Assembly: GCF_002843605.1 (NCBI RefSeq)
Contig: NZ_CP025263.1
Coordinates: 2,881,501-2,945,500 of the forward strand
Reading direction: 5' to 3'
Source of the DNA: Pseudomonas sp. S09G 359
GTDB taxonomy: Bacteria; Pseudomonadota; Gammaproteobacteria; Pseudomonadales; Pseudomonadaceae
DNA: 64,000 bases
Below, in pieces: positions 46,143 through 60,024 of this stretch. The notes beneath the pieces are model-generated. The model did not search any database. It was not told the origin of the DNA and was given only the letters and a program-made list of their open reading frames with translations. How positions within the stretch are numbered: the stretch's first letter is position 1; every line of letters starts with the position of its first letter. The position numbers were made by a program, and so were the translations under genes.

Positions 46143-48131
46143 ATGACTGCTGAAACACTGGCTCCAGAAGAATCTCTCTTACCGCTGTCCCAGGCATTGT
46201 TGCTGCCCAGGATCGCAATCGAAAGTACCGCACCCGTGATCGACGGCGGCGAATTTGCCGTCAAGGCCGTGGTTGGCCAGCGGGTCAAGGTCACCAGCAA
46301 AGTCTTTGCCGACGGCCACGATAAGCTTGCCGTGCTGATTCGTTGGCGCGCGCTGCACGAAGAAAGCTGGCACAGCGTGGTCATGGCCGACGTCGGCAAC
46401 AACGGCTGGGAAGGCGCGTTTACCGTCACCAGCCAAGGCCCGCATGAATACTGCATTGAGGCCTGGATCGATACCTTCGCCAGCTTCTGCTACGAATTGC
46501 GTAAAAAGCACGAGGCCGGTGTTCCAGTCAGCCTGGAACTGCAAGAAGGCCGCAGCCTGGTGCTGCAGGCCGCCGAGCGCAGTGACAATGAGCTGCGCGA
46601 CCGTCTGATGCTGTTGCACCACGAGCTTTCCGGTCTGCTGGAAACCGAGCAGGTCGCACAGTTTCTGCACGAAGACAGTGCACACCTGATGACCCAGGCC
46701 GACCATCGCGCCTATTTGAGCATCAGCACCGTGTACCCCATCGATGTGGAGCGTGAGGCTGCGCAGTTTGCCAGCTGGTACGAGCTGTTTCCCCGCTCGA
46801 TCACCGACGATCCCGCGCGGCACGGCACCTTCAACGATGTGCACTCACGCCTGTCGATGATCCACGACATGGGCTTCGACGTGCTGTACTTCCCGCCGAT
46901 CCACCCGATTGGCCGCAGCCACCGCAAAGGCAAGAACAACTCGCTGACCGCCGGCCCCGATGACCCTGGCAGCCCCTACGCCATCGGCAGCGAGGAGGGC
47001 GGCCACGAGGCGATCCACTCGCAATTGGGCAGCCGCGAAGACTTCCGTCGCCTGGTCGCCGCCGCCGCCGACCACGGCCTGGAAATCGCGCTGGACTTTG
47101 CCATCCAGTGTTCCCAGGACCACCCGTGGCTCAAGCAGCACCCGGGTTGGTTCAACTGGCGCCCGGACGGCACGATCAAATACGCGGAAAACCCGCCGAA
47201 AAAATACCAGGACATCGTCAACGTCGACTTCTACGCCGCCGACGCGATCCCGAGCCTGTGGACCGAGCTGCGCGACATCGTGGTGGGCTGGGTGGAAGAG
47301 GGCGTGAAGACCTTTCGCGTCGACAACCCCCACACCAAGCCACTGCCGTTTTGGCAATGGCTGATCAGCGATGTGCGCTCGAAATACCCCGAGGTCATCT
47401 TCCTCGCCGAGGCGTTCACTACGCCGGCGATGATGGCGCGCCTGGGTAAGGTCGGCTATTCGCAGAGCTACACCTACTTCACCTGGCGCAACACCAAGGC
47501 TGAGTTGAGTGAGTACTTCGCGCAGTTGAACCAGTCGCCGTGGCGCGAATGCTACCGGCCGAATTTCTTCGTCAATACGCCGGATATCAACCCGGCGTTC
47601 CTGCACGAATCCGGCCGCCCGGGCTTTTTGATCCGCGCCGCGCTGGCCACCATGGGCTCTGGCCTATGGGGCATGTATTCGGGCTTCGAACTGTGCGAGG
47701 CCGCACCGGTGCCGGGCAAGGAGGAGTACCTGGATTCGGAGAAGTACGAGATCCGTCCTCGGGACTTCACCGCACCCGGCAACATCATCGCCGAGATCGC
47801 CCAGCTCAACCGCATCCGCCGGCAGAACCCGGCCTTGCAGACGCACCTGGGCCTCACGCTCTACAACGCCTGGAACGACAACATCCTGTATTTCGGCAAG
47901 CGCAGCGAGGATGGCAGCAACTTTATCCTGGTGGCGATCAACCTTGACCCGTTCAACGCCCAGGAGGCCAATTTCGAACTGCCGCTGTGGGAGTTGGGTC
48001 TGCCCGACGATGCCCAAACCCAGGGTGAAGACCTGATGAATGGCCATCGCTGGACCTGGTACGGCAAGACCCAGTGGACCCGCCTGGACCCGCAGATGCC
48101 CTTTGGTATCTGGCGCATCAGCGTTTCCTGA
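46143..48131 (+). CDS. glgE: Alpha-1,4-glucan:maltose-1-phosphate maltosyltransferase
   Basis: A 662-residue GH13_3 enzyme that extends alpha-1,4-glucan from maltose-1-phosphate. Residues TFRVDNPHTKP (nucleophile Asp), FLAEAFT (acid/base Glu) and FVNTPDINPAFL (second Asp) are the GlgE catalytic set. The N-terminal domain (about 1-190) is the GlgE dimerisation/beta-sandwich part. The ATG at 46143 follows AAGGGGAAG; the long upstream frame (from 45771) runs antisense to the Pro-rich gene and is not coding. It is followed by treS-mak and glgB, which completes the GlgE pathway. Confidence 0.93.
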   Translation: MTAETLAPEESLLPLSQALLLPRIAIESTAPVIDGGEFAVKAVVGQRVKVTSKVFADGHDKLAVLIRWRALHEESWHSVVMADVGNNGWEGAFTVTSQGPHEYCIEAWIDTFASFCYELRKKHEAGVPVSLELQEGRSLVLQAAERSDNELRDRLMLLHHELSGLLETEQVAQFLHEDSAHLMTQADHRAYLSISTVYPIDVEREAAQFASWYELFPRSITDDPARHGTFNDVHSRLSMIHDMGFDVLYFPPIHPIGRSHRKGKNNSLTAGPDDPGSPYAIGSEEGGHEAIHSQLGSREDFRRLVAAAADHGLEIALDFAIQCSQDHPWLKQHPGWFNWRPDGTIKYAENPPKKYQDIVNVDFYAADAIPSLWTELRDIVVGWVEEGVKTFRVDNPHTKPLPFWQWLISDVRSKYPEVIFLAEAFTTPAMMARLGKVGYSQSYTYFTWRNTKAELSEYFAQLNQSPWRECYRPNFFVNTPDINPAFLHESGRPGFLIRAALATMGSGLWGMYSGFELCEAAPVPGKEEYLDSEKYEIRPRDFTAPGNIIAEIAQLNRIRRQNPALQTHLGLTLYNAWNDNILYFGKRSEDGSNFILVAINLDPFNAQEANFELPLWELGLPDDAQTQGEDLMNGHRWTWYGKTQWTRLDPQMPFGIWRISVS

Positions 48132-48150
48132 GCCTGGCACAGATCAAAAA

Positions 48151-48239
48151 TGTGGGAGCGGGCTTGCTCGCGAATGCGGTAGATCAGTCGCACGTGCATT
48201 CACTGACACACCGCATTCGCGAGCAAGCCCGCTCCCACA
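48151..48239. repeat. REP palindrome between glgE and treS-mak
   Basis: Arms TGTGGGAGCGGGCTTGCTCG and the complement ending GCTCCCACA. It interrupts the glg/tre operon and could uncouple glgE from treS levels. Confidence 0.85.
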
Positions 48240-48286
48240 TTGACCGCATCCAGCCACAAAAAATTTCAGAATTTCAGGAGTTTCCA

Positions 48287-51630
<3,344 letters not shown>

Positions 51631-51634
<4 letters not shown>

Positions 51635-53868
51635 GCTTTACACATAAAGAACCGCTGCAGCCGAAGTTGACTGCATTGCCGGCGTCCAAGGACGTCGAAG
51701 CGCTGGTACGCGCCGAACACCACGACCCGTTTTCGATTCTCGGGCCGCACGATGACGAGCAGGGCGGCCAGTTTATCCGCGCGTTCCTGCCAGAGGCCTT
51801 GAGCGTCCAGGTGTTGGCCCGCGACAGCGGCGAACAGATCGGCAGCCTCGATGCGACTCAGGTGCCGGGGTTGTTTGTCGGGCAGTTCGCCACGCGTCAG
51901 GCGTATCTGCTGAAAATCCAGTGGGCCGGCGGTGAGCAGATCACCGAAGACCCTTACAGCTTCCAGCAACTGCTGCTGGGTGAAATGGACCTGTACCTGT
52001 TTGCCGAAGGCAATCACCGCGACCTCAGCAGTTGCCTGGGTGCCCAGGTGACCAGCGTCGATGGCATAGACGGCGTGCGCTTTGCCGTGTGGGCGCCCAA
52101 CGCGCGGCGCGTGTCGGTGGTGGGCGACTTCAATATCTGGGACGGCCGCCGCCATCCGATGCGCCTGCGGCATCCTTCCGGCGTGTGGGAGATCTTTATC
52201 CCACGCCTGCAACCAGGTGCAGCCTACAAATATGAAATTCTCGGTGCCAATGGGATTCTGCCGCTCAAGGCCGACCCGATGGCGCTGGCCACCCAATTGC
52301 CGCCCGACACCGCATCGAAAGTCGCCGAGCCGTTGCAGGTGGACTGGCAGGACCATGAATGGATGCAGTCGCGGGTCGAACGCCAGAAGCCCACGGCACC
52401 GCTGTCGATCTACGAGCTGCACGTGGGCTCCTGGCAGTGCGAGCTGGACGAGGCGGGCGAGGTGGCACGCCAATATACCTGGCGCGAGCTGGCCGAGCGG
52501 TTGGTGCCGTATGTGCAGCAGCTGGGGTTCACCCACGTCGAGCTGATGCCGATCATGGAACACCCGTTCGGTGGCTCCTGGGGCTACCAGGCGCTGTCAC
52601 AGTTCGCACCGACTGCGCGCTTTGGCTCGCCGGAAGATTTTGCCTATTTCGTCAATGCTCTGCACCAGGCCGATATCGGCGTGATCCTCGACTGGGTGCC
52701 GGCGCATTTTCCTACGGACACCCATGGCCTGGCGCAGTTCGACGGCACCGCGCTGTACGAATACGCCAACCCGCTGGAAGGCTTCCACCAGGATTGGGAC
52801 ACCCTGATCTACAACCTGGGCCGCACCGAAGTGCATGGCTTTATGCTGGCGTCGGCATTGCACTGGCTCAAGCACTTCCACATCGACGGCCTGCGCGTGG
52901 ATGCGGTGGCGTCGATGCTCTACCGCGATTACTCGCGCAAAGCCGGTGAGTGGGTGCCCAATCGCCATGGTGGCCGCGAAAACCTCGAAGCCATCGACTT
53001 CCTGCGCCATTTGAACGACGTGGTCGCCCTGGAAGCGCCCGGCGCGCTGGTGATCGCCGAAGAATCCACGGCCTGGCCGGGCGTCAGCCAGCCCACCCAA
53101 CAGGGCGGCCTGGGCTTCAACTACAAATGGAACATGGGCTGGATGCACGATTCGCTGCACTACATCCAGCAAGACCCGGTGTACCGCGCCCATCACCACA
53201 ACGAGCTGAGTTTCGGCCTGGTGTACGCCTGGTCCGAGCGGTTCATCCTGCCGATCTCCCACGATGAAGTGGTGCACGGTAAACACTCGCTGATCGACAA
53301 GATGCCTGGCGACCGCTGGCAGAAATTTGCCAACCTGCGCGCCTACCTGACGTTCATGTGGATGCACCCCGGTAAGAAACTGCTGTTCATGGGCTGCGAA
53401 TTCGGCCAGTGGCGCGAGTGGAACCACGACCAGCAATTGGACTGGTACCTGCTGCAATATGCCGAACACAAAGGTGTGCAAAAATTGGTCGGCGACTTGA
53501 ACCGCCTGTACCGCGAGGAACCGGCCCTGCACGAGCAGGACGATGCGCCCCAGGGCTTCCAGTGGCTGATCGGCGACGATGCGATCAACAGCGTCTATGC
53601 CTGGCTGCGTTGGAGCAAGGACGGCAAACCGGTGCTGGTGGTGGCCAACTTCACCCCGGTGCCGCGTGCGGCGTATGCCGTGGGCGTGCCCTTTGCCGGG
53701 CGCTGGAGCGAGGTGCTCAACAGCGATGCCGATGACTATGCGGGCTCCAATTACGGCAACGGTGGCGCCGTGTTTACCAGTGATGAGCCACGCCATGGAC
53801 AAGCGGTGTCGCTGTCGTTGAATCTGCCGCCGCTTGGGGTGCTGATTCTGCGACCGGAGGGTCTTTAA
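51631..53868 (+). CDS. glgB: 1,4-alpha-glucan branching enzyme
   Basis: A 745-residue GlgB with N-terminal glycogen-branching and CBM48 domains (about 1-230), then the GH13_9 barrel: [20 protein letters not shown] (nucleophile), [11 protein letters not shown] (acid/base) and [15 protein letters not shown]. It makes alpha-1,6 branches in glucan built by GlgE. ATGA overlap with treS-mak implies coupled translation. Confidence 0.95.
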
Positions 53869-53958
53869 AGGCTCAAGCATGCTGGATTTTGTTGTCCACG
53901 CTACTGGCAGGGTGCCACAATGGCGCCTTTGTCGTAGCGGTTGAATCGGGCGAATTTC

Positions 53959-55086
53959 ATGAATGGCCTTGGGCGTGGGCAGGACCAGGATTGTTTTATC
54001 GAGGAGCAGGTGCGGACCGACCGTCTGCACCAGTTGTTTCGGCAATCATTTGCGGCCATTTTCGGCAGTTACCTGGCCGCCGTGATGCTTTGCTGGCTGT
54101 GTTGGGACCGGTTTGACCATGAGGTCATCCTGGTGTGGCTGGTAGCATTGGCGGGTTCGTCTCTGTTGCGCATCAAGATGTTCATGGAATGGTTCCGTTG
54201 CCCCAACGCCGAGCGAACGCCGGATCGCTGGGAGCGCCGCTATTGCGTCACGCTGATGCTGTCTGCCGGTATCTGGGGCCTCGGCGCGTTCGCGGTGATG
54301 CCCACGGATGATCGCTTGTCCCAGGCGTTGGTCATGTTGTTCACGGTGGGCATGTCGGTGAGCGCGGTGTCGTGTTACTCGGCGTATCGCTACCTGACGC
54401 TGGCTTCCATGGCCTTGGTATTGCTGCCCTGCACACTGTGGCTGCTGTTTCAGCCATCGTCGATGCAAGTGGGCGTGGCTATTGCGGTGCTGGTGTTCTC
54501 GACCTTTGTGGTCAGCGCCACGCGCAAGTTGTCCGATGCACTGGAAAAGGCCTTTCGCCTGACGCGGCAAATGGAGCGTGCGCACAACATCTCCACCCGC
54601 GCCGCACAGACCGACGAACTCACCGGGCTGATGAACCGCCGCGCATTTTTCGAACATGCCCAGGTGTTGTACGCGCAATGCCGGCACAACCAGCAGCCGC
54701 TGTGTGCGCTGATGCTGGACATGGACCACTTCAAGCAAATCAACGACACCTACGGCCATCAGGCTGGCGACCAGGTGCTGCGCCAGATTGGCGGGGTGAT
54801 CAGCACGTCGTTCCGCAAGGCCGACGTGTATGGTCGCCTGGGAGGCGAGGAGTTCGCGGTGCTGTTGCCCAATACCTCGCTGGAAGCCGCCAGGGCGATC
54901 GCCGAGCAGTTGATCAAGGCGATTTCCGGGTTGGTGTCCGAGCCGGTGCACGGCCTGACCGCCAGCCTCGGCGTGGCCTCCACCCATGCCCTCGACCAAG
55001 ACCTGCATGCGCTGATGAACACTGCCGATAAAGCCCTGTACCGCGCCAAGGCGTTGGGCCGCAACCAGGTAGCGGTGGCGGAGTAG
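53959..55086 (+). CDS. Membrane diguanylate cyclase (GGDEF)
   Basis: A 375-residue protein. About six membrane segments occupy residues 30-190. A GGDEF domain follows, with GRLGGEEFAVLL (GGEEF active site) and RKAD five residues before it as the inhibitory I-site. It should synthesise c-di-GMP. The sensor type is not recognised. The ATG at 53959 is used rather than the TTG at 53941. Confidence 0.88.
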   Translation: MNGLGRGQDQDCFIEEQVRTDRLHQLFRQSFAAIFGSYLAAVMLCWLCWDRFDHEVILVWLVALAGSSLLRIKMFMEWFRCPNAERTPDRWERRYCVTLMLSAGIWGLGAFAVMPTDDRLSQALVMLFTVGMSVSAVSCYSAYRYLTLASMALVLLPCTLWLLFQPSSMQVGVAIAVLVFSTFVVSATRKLSDALEKAFRLTRQMERAHNISTRAAQTDELTGLMNRRAFFEHAQVLYAQCRHNQQPLCALMLDMDHFKQINDTYGHQAGDQVLRQIGGVISTSFRKADVYGRLGGEEFAVLLPNTSLEAARAIAEQLIKAISGLVSEPVHGLTASLGVASTHALDQDLHALMNTADKALYRAKALGRNQVAVAE

Positions 55087-55094
55087 GGCGCTGC

Positions 55095-57281
55095 TCAGTC
55101 CTTGAGCATGGCCTTGATCAACACCCGTGACACCTGGTCGGCGGAATAGGGCTTGGCCAGGAATTCGAAACCTTCGTAGCCGTCTTCCGCCAGCTCGTCG
55201 CTGTAGCCTGAGGTGAGTACCACCGGCAGATCCGCGCGCCGCTGGCGCAGCAGCTTGGCCATGGCGACGCCGGTGATGCCGGGCATGACCACGTCCGAGA
55301 ACACCACATCGAACGCCATTGCATCCTTACCGGCCAGCGCCAGCGCTTGTTCGGCGTCGGTTGCCCAGGTGGTCTGGTAACCCAGGTCTTGCAGGATCTG
55401 GCTGGCGAAACGTCCTACTTCCAGATTGTCCTCGACGATCAACACGCGGCACTGGCTGGTGTCATGGGTGGGCGTCGGCGTTTCCTGCAGGCTTGCGGGC
55501 GCAGCGGCCTGGGCTTCCACCTGTGGCAGGTACAGGGTAAACACGCTGCCTTGGCCGAGGGTGCTGGCCACGTCGATATTGCCACCGGACTGCTTGGCAA
55601 AGCCGAATACCTGCGACAGGCCCAGGCCGGTGCCTTTGCCCACGGCCTTGGTGGTGAAGAACGGCTCGAAAATCCGCTCGACAGTATCCGCTGCGATGCC
55701 GGGCCCGGTATCGGCAAGCGACACCACGATATAGGGCTGGTGCGACCCTGCATCCCCTCGGATACGCGGTAGCGTGCGGTCGCCGGCGACGCGCAGGGCC
55801 AATGTGCCCTGGCCGTCCATCGCGTCCCTGGCGTTGAGGGCGATGTTGATCAGCGCGGTTTCAAACTGGCTGGAGTCGACCCGCGCAAAACACGGCTGCG
55901 GCGGCAACTCGACCTGCACACGAATGCGCGCGCCGGTGACACTCTCGAGCATCTCGCCGATATTCTGCACGCGCTGGCCCACGTCGAAGACTTCCGGGCT
56001 CAAGGGCTGGCGGCGGGCAAACGCGAGCAATTGGCTGGTCAGTTTGCTCGCCCGTTCAACCGTGTCGGACACCGCGCCCATATAGCGCTGGCGGCGTTCT
56101 TCCGACAGGCCGGGCTGGCGCAGGAAGTCCACCGAGGAGCGAATGATGGTCAGCAGGTTGTTGAAGTCATGGGCTACGCCGCCGGTCAATTGGCCGATGG
56201 CTTCGAGCTTTTGTGACTGGCGCAGCGCCGCTTCGGCCTGGGCCAGCGCGAGGGTGCGCTCCTCTACCCGTTGTTCGAGTGTGGTGTTCAGCTCGGCATA
56301 CGCCGCCAGACCCTCACGCACATCCGCATCGGCGCGCACCCGCTCGATGTGTGCCCAGGAGCGTTCGGTGACCTCCCGCAGCAACGCCAGGTCGTAAGGC
56401 GACCAGAGGCGCGCGCTTTTGTCGTGCACAGCCATCAAGGCGGTGAGGCGGCCATTTTTGATCAAGGGCATGCAAATGGTGGCAGTCACGCCCAAGGCCT
56501 GGAAGGTCGCCGATTCGTCGGGCGGCAGCTCGCGTAGGTTGTCGTGGATCACCAGCGGTTCGCCGGCACGCAGGCAGTTCACCGCCGTGGTGCCGAACGC
56601 CGCCAGGCTGTAGCGGCCGATGATGCTCGGTGAACCGGGCGCGGTCCAATTGTCGCGAATGGTGAAGCCGTCTTCATCGGCGTCCATGTCGGCATACGCG
56701 CAATTGCTCACCTGCAGGTGTTCGGCCAGCAGTTGGGTGGTGCTGGTCATGATCGCTTCGGCATCGGCGGCGTTGGCCACGGCGTGACCGATAGCATCCA
56801 GCACGCTCAGGCGGCGCGCCAGAAATACGGTTGCGGTGGTTTCGGACACGGTGTCGAGCAGGCCAACCACCCGGCCCTCAGCGTCGCGGATCGGGCTGTA
56901 GCAAAAGGTGAAGTAGGCCTGTTCCGGCACCAGCCCGCGTTCGATCACTAACGGGAAGTTTTCGATATAGGTGGCATGGCCCTGGAAGGCTGCATCGGCG
57001 ATGGGGCTGATGTGCTCCCATGCCTCGCTCCATATCTCGCTGAATGGACGGCCCAGCGCACTCGGCTTGTTACCCAGGATCGGAATAAACGCGTCGTTGT
57101 ACAGCGTGGTCAAGTGCGGGCCCCAGACAATCGCCTGGGGAAAGCTTGAGGCAAAGCACAGGGCGACGGTGGTTTTCAACACGTCGGGCCATTGGTCCAA
57201 TGGCCCCAGCGGGGTTGCGGCCCAGTCATGCAAGCGCACCCGTTCAGCCATATCGCTGCTGCTTTGCAGCCAATTCATCAT
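55095..57281 (-). CDS. Hybrid sensor histidine kinase (PAS-GAF-HK-REC)
   Basis: About 728 residues, soluble. A PAS domain (ADAAFQGHATYIENFPLVIE region) is followed by a GAF domain (about 165-300). The HisKA phospho-acceptor lies in GGVAHDFNNLLTIIRSSVDF; the HATPase has NARDAMDGQ, DTGPGI and GKGTGLGLSQVFG. A C-terminal receiver has the phospho-Asp in FDVVFSDVVMPG. GAF binding of a chromophore was not evident. No cognate response regulator is adjacent; the receiver may relay. The start at 57281 is preferred over a GTG at 57338. Tail-to-tail with the diguanylate cyclase, 8 bp apart. Confidence 0.88.
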   Translation of the reverse strand: MMNWLQSSSDMAERVRLHDWAATPLGPLDQWPDVLKTTVALCFASSFPQAIVWGPHLTTLYNDAFIPILGNKPSALGRPFSEIWSEAWEHISPIADAAFQGHATYIENFPLVIERGLVPEQAYFTFCYSPIRDAEGRVVGLLDTVSETTATVFLARRLSVLDAIGHAVANAADAEAIMTSTTQLLAEHLQVSNCAYADMDADEDGFTIRDNWTAPGSPSIIGRYSLAAFGTTAVNCLRAGEPLVIHDNLRELPPDESATFQALGVTATICMPLIKNGRLTALMAVHDKSARLWSPYDLALLREVTERSWAHIERVRADADVREGLAAYAELNTTLEQRVEERTLALAQAEAALRQSQKLEAIGQLTGGVAHDFNNLLTIIRSSVDFLRQPGLSEERRQRYMGAVSDTVERASKLTSQLLAFARRQPLSPEVFDVGQRVQNIGEMLESVTGARIRVQVELPPQPCFARVDSSQFETALINIALNARDAMDGQGTLALRVAGDRTLPRIRGDAGSHQPYIVVSLADTGPGIAADTVERIFEPFFTTKAVGKGTGLGLSQVFGFAKQSGGNIDVASTLGQGSVFTLYLPQVEAQAAAPASLQETPTPTHDTSQCRVLIVEDNLEVGRFASQILQDLGYQTTWATDAEQALALAGKDAMAFDVVFSDVVMPGITGVAMAKLLRQRRADLPVVLTSGYSDELAEDGYEGFEFLAKPYSADQVSRVLIKAMLKD

Positions 57282-57454
57282 TGCGGGTACACCTTGTGTG
57301 GCAGGGTCTTCAACACGCTCGGAAAATGCCTGGCGCACAGCTAAAGACCTGCTTGGACGCTGCCAGTTCAGCGCAATTATTGCCTAGATGGCAATTTGAT
57401 GCTCCATTCATTTGGAGGGCTTCCCAGCCGCAGGATTGGGCACTTGCCCAAACC

Positions 57455-58306
57455 CTATTGGCTGCCGAATAAACCGGTCCAGTAAATCCCTGCGTCGCTC
57501 TTCGGGTCCATGGCATAGGCTGCGCCCACTTCGCGAAATTGCGGGTTCATCAGGTTGGCGCAATGGCCCGGGCTGGCGAGCCAGCCGTCGACCACTTTGC
57601 GCGGCGTATCCAGGCCGGCGGCAATGTTTTCGCCGATGTTTTTCGCGATATACCCGGCCAGTTCGGCACGGTCACCGGGGGTGCGGCCGTCGTGGTCGAG
57701 GTGGTCGAAGAAGTTGCCATTGGCCATATTGCGCGTGTGGCTGTTGGCGGCGCCGGCCAGGTCGTCGTTCCACGACAGCGGCGTGGTCGCGGTAAAGGCC
57801 TGGGTGCCGCACTGGCGCGGTTGCGAACGGGCGGCGTTGATCAGCGTAAGCAGTTGCCTGCCTTCGGTTTGCCAATCTCCCAGGCCACTCGACAGCAGGG
57901 GGCGGGCGAGCACGATACGCCAGTCCTGGCCACTATTGCTCACGCCGATATCGACAAATTGCGGGTCGAGCACCACGCGACAGAAACTCTCGCGCACCGC
58001 CTTCATGGCCGCCTGGGCGTCCTTGGGGCCTGACAGGCTGATGGCCTGCACGTTGACCATCGGATAGGCGGCCCGGGCGAGCGCCTGCTGCAAATCGCCG
58101 ACATTCGTCGCCGGCAGCACCAGCCGCGTGTCGCTGGCCAGCGGCGGCAGTTCCTGGGAACCCTGGTTACCACAGCGCTGCACTTGGCTGCGGTACGCAT
58201 TGATCTGTTGCACCAGCTGAGTTTCTTCATTCGCCATCGCGCTGGCGCAGAACACCGTACTGGCGGCCAGCGTCGTAAGACCCATCATCAATGACAGAAC
58301 GCGCAT
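57455..58306 (-). CDS. CAP (SCP/PR-1) domain secreted protein
   Basis: A 283-residue precursor with a signal peptide (MRVLSLMMGLTTLAASTVFC, cleavage near AMA-NEE). The C-terminal half (about 155-280) is a CAP domain: NAARSQPRQCG, LAGAANSHTRNMANGNFFDH, NIGENIAAG and GWLASPGHCANLMNPQFREV. The N-terminal half is unassigned. Four or more cysteines may form disulfides. Bacterial CAP proteins are extracellular with unclear function. Confidence 0.85.
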   Translation of the reverse strand: MRVLSLMMGLTTLAASTVFCASAMANEETQLVQQINAYRSQVQRCGNQGSQELPPLASDTRLVLPATNVGDLQQALARAAYPMVNVQAISLSGPKDAQAAMKAVRESFCRVVLDPQFVDIGVSNSGQDWRIVLARPLLSSGLGDWQTEGRQLLTLINAARSQPRQCGTQAFTATTPLSWNDDLAGAANSHTRNMANGNFFDHLDHDGRTPGDRAELAGYIAKNIGENIAAGLDTPRKVVDGWLASPGHCANLMNPQFREVGAAYAMDPKSDAGIYWTGLFGSQ

Positions 58307-58387
58307 GGACGTTACCCTTGAGCTTGAAAGCGCCCATGATGCGCGATGTAACCCGGTCTGGTGCAACGCCTTTTTTGTTTTTTTGCC

Positions 58388-58522
58388 TCAACGGGTGTTC
58401 TGCGCTGCACTCATCCCGTGGATGCGGCCCCATGCCATCACGGTGGCCAGCAGGCTCAAACCCAATGCCGAGGCGTCGAGGATCAAGCCGAGGTGGCGTG
58501 GCTGTTTGCGCGAGGTGTGCAC
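58388..58522 (-). CDS. Possible small one-helix membrane protein
   Basis: A 44-codon frame from a GTG, containing LGLILDASALGLSLLATVMA, a convincing single membrane span, then AWGRIHGM. No ribosome-binding site is obvious, and the frame is open further upstream to 58573. It would be divergent from the GNAT gene. It may be real or a chance hydrophobic frame. Confidence 0.35.
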   Translation of the reverse strand: MHTSRKQPRHLGLILDASALGLSLLATVMAWGRIHGMSAAQNTR

Positions 58523-58571
58523 GGAGCAGGTACAATCCCCGCCGCCTTGACGCGAAACCCCAGGAATTTGC

Positions 58572-59243
58572 ATGTTCAGCCTTACCCGCTACACCACACC
58601 GTGCCCCGAGCCGATCAACGCGCAGATCCTGCAGATGGTGGTGGACAACCTCACCGACATCAGCAGCGTGGCCCTGCAGCCAAGCAACCTGCTCTACAAC
58701 ATCTACCAGTACGCCATTGGCTTTGAGGTGCACCTGTACCTGGAAGCCCTCGGCGGCTCGAAAGGCATTGCGGTCGAGCTGGTCGTGGCGACGGTTGACG
58801 ATCAAGTGCTGGGCTTTTGCCTGTACCTGCCGGTTAAAGACGACCCCGAAGCCTGCGGCATCGCCTTCATGGCGGTACAGGCCGGGCATCGCCGCCAGGG
58901 CATCGCACGCGGGATGCTGCAGGACGTACTGGCGCGTTACCCCCACGCCGAACTGGCGTGCGCCGTGGAGAAAGTGCCGGTGTTTGCAGCCATGGGCTTT
59001 CAGGTGCGCGGCGCGCGGGGCACCCAGGTGCTGATGAATACCCGCGATTATGCCACCGATGGCCTGATGGGCGTGCTGGACGTGGCGGCTATCTATAGCT
59101 CGCTGGAAGTGCGGCAGATTCACACCTACCTGCTGCAAAAGCATGGCAAGCGGGCGATGGTGGATGCGGAGAAACAGCGCGATCGCCACTTGGATCAACT
59201 GACGCGCAAGGTGCAGTTGTTCGTGAACGAACACCTACGCTGA
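58572..59243 (+). CDS. GNAT-family acetyltransferase
   Basis: A 223-residue GNAT with motif A as IAFMAVQAGHRRQGIARGML (Q/R-x-x-G-x-G/A site QGIA). The C-terminal extension (about 170-223) is predicted helical and charged. Substrate unknown. A TACAAT box (58530-58535) about 36 bp upstream could be its -10. Confidence 0.75.
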   Translation: MFSLTRYTTPCPEPINAQILQMVVDNLTDISSVALQPSNLLYNIYQYAIGFEVHLYLEALGGSKGIAVELVVATVDDQVLGFCLYLPVKDDPEACGIAFMAVQAGHRRQGIARGMLQDVLARYPHAELACAVEKVPVFAAMGFQVRGARGTQVLMNTRDYATDGLMGVLDVAAIYSSLEVRQIHTYLLQKHGKRAMVDAEKQRDRHLDQLTRKVQLFVNEHLR

Positions 59244-59254
59244 CTGCACAACCC

Positions 59255-59345
59255 TGTGGCGAGGGAGCTTGCTCGCGTTGGGCTGCGCAGCAGCCCCAAA
59301 AAAAGAGCGCTGCACAGTAGCCCCAAAAAAAGGGAGCGCTGCGCC
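59255..59345. repeat. Degenerate REP-like element
   Basis: One arm GTGGCGAGGGAGCTTGCTCG is intact; instead of a matching right arm there is a tandem duplication of a unit containing AGCCCCAAAAAAAG (two copies, about 35 bp period) with GAGCGCTGC. It resembles the loop of the palindrome at 1349-1442, so this is probably a decayed copy. Confidence 0.6.
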
Positions 59346-59350
59346 CTGGC

Positions 59351-59953
59351 TCAAGCGCCCCCGCGATTGACCATCGCCAGGATGGTCGCCAGCAACTCCT
59401 GCTGCGCCTCTTCACGGCTGACCTCACCACTGGCCGCCGCCTGGGACAAGGCTTCCGCCGCCCCCAGCATGCCGCGCAACCCGGCCTGGGACACGTTGCC
59501 ACCCGGCGCAAACGGCGAGAGTGCGTCGCGGCACTTGTCGAGGAAAATCGCCTCGTATTCGCGCTTGAGGGTTTCCAGTTCCGGTGAACTGCTGAGTGCG
59601 GCGATCACCCCTGGAATCTCGCGCCCCTGCAGCAACACACAATCAACATAGGACGAGGCGATCACCCACGCGCGGTCCTGCAAGGTGGCGTGGCTGGCCT
59701 CGATGGCCTCGCTAAACACCTGGTTCTGGCGCGCGTCGAAGTCCTCATACAGGGCGGCGAGCAAACCCGCGCGGGTGACAAAATGGTCATAGACCACCGG
59801 TTTGGTCACTCCGGCCAGTTCCGCCAGGCGGCCGAGGGTCAGGGCCTCGGTGCCTTCATCACGCACCAGTTGCCAGGCCACATCAAGCAGCTGGCGCAGG
59901 CGATCTTCACGGGATAAACGCCGACGTGGGGCAGGGGAGTCAGGGCTTGACAT
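59351..59953 (-). CDS. TetR-family transcriptional regulator
   Basis: A 200-residue TetR protein with HTH in TLGRLAELAGVTKPVVYDHF (about 37-56). The C-terminal ligand domain is unassigned. It is divergent from a quinone-type oxidoreductase gene, and a symmetric operator lies between them, so it most likely represses that gene and itself. Confidence 0.88.
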   Translation of the reverse strand: MSSPDSPAPRRRLSREDRLRQLLDVAWQLVRDEGTEALTLGRLAELAGVTKPVVYDHFVTRAGLLAALYEDFDARQNQVFSEAIEASHATLQDRAWVIASSYVDCVLLQGREIPGVIAALSSSPELETLKREYEAIFLDKCRDALSPFAPGGNVSQAGLRGMLGAAEALSQAAASGEVSREEAQQELLATILAMVNRGGA

Positions 59954-59967
59954 GCTTATATACCAAA

Positions 59968-59991
59968 AGTAACTTAGTGGCTTAACTTACT
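59968..59991. promoter_or_regulatory. Candidate TetR operator
   Basis: Near-perfect dyad AGTAACTTA...TTAACTTACT (59968-59991) centred between the divergent TetR and oxidoreductase genes, next to AT-rich promoter-like sequence (TTATATACC, AAGTATATTA). Confidence 0.55.
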
Positions 59992-60024
59992 AAAAGTATA
60001 TTAAGCGCAAATGGAGTCAATGTC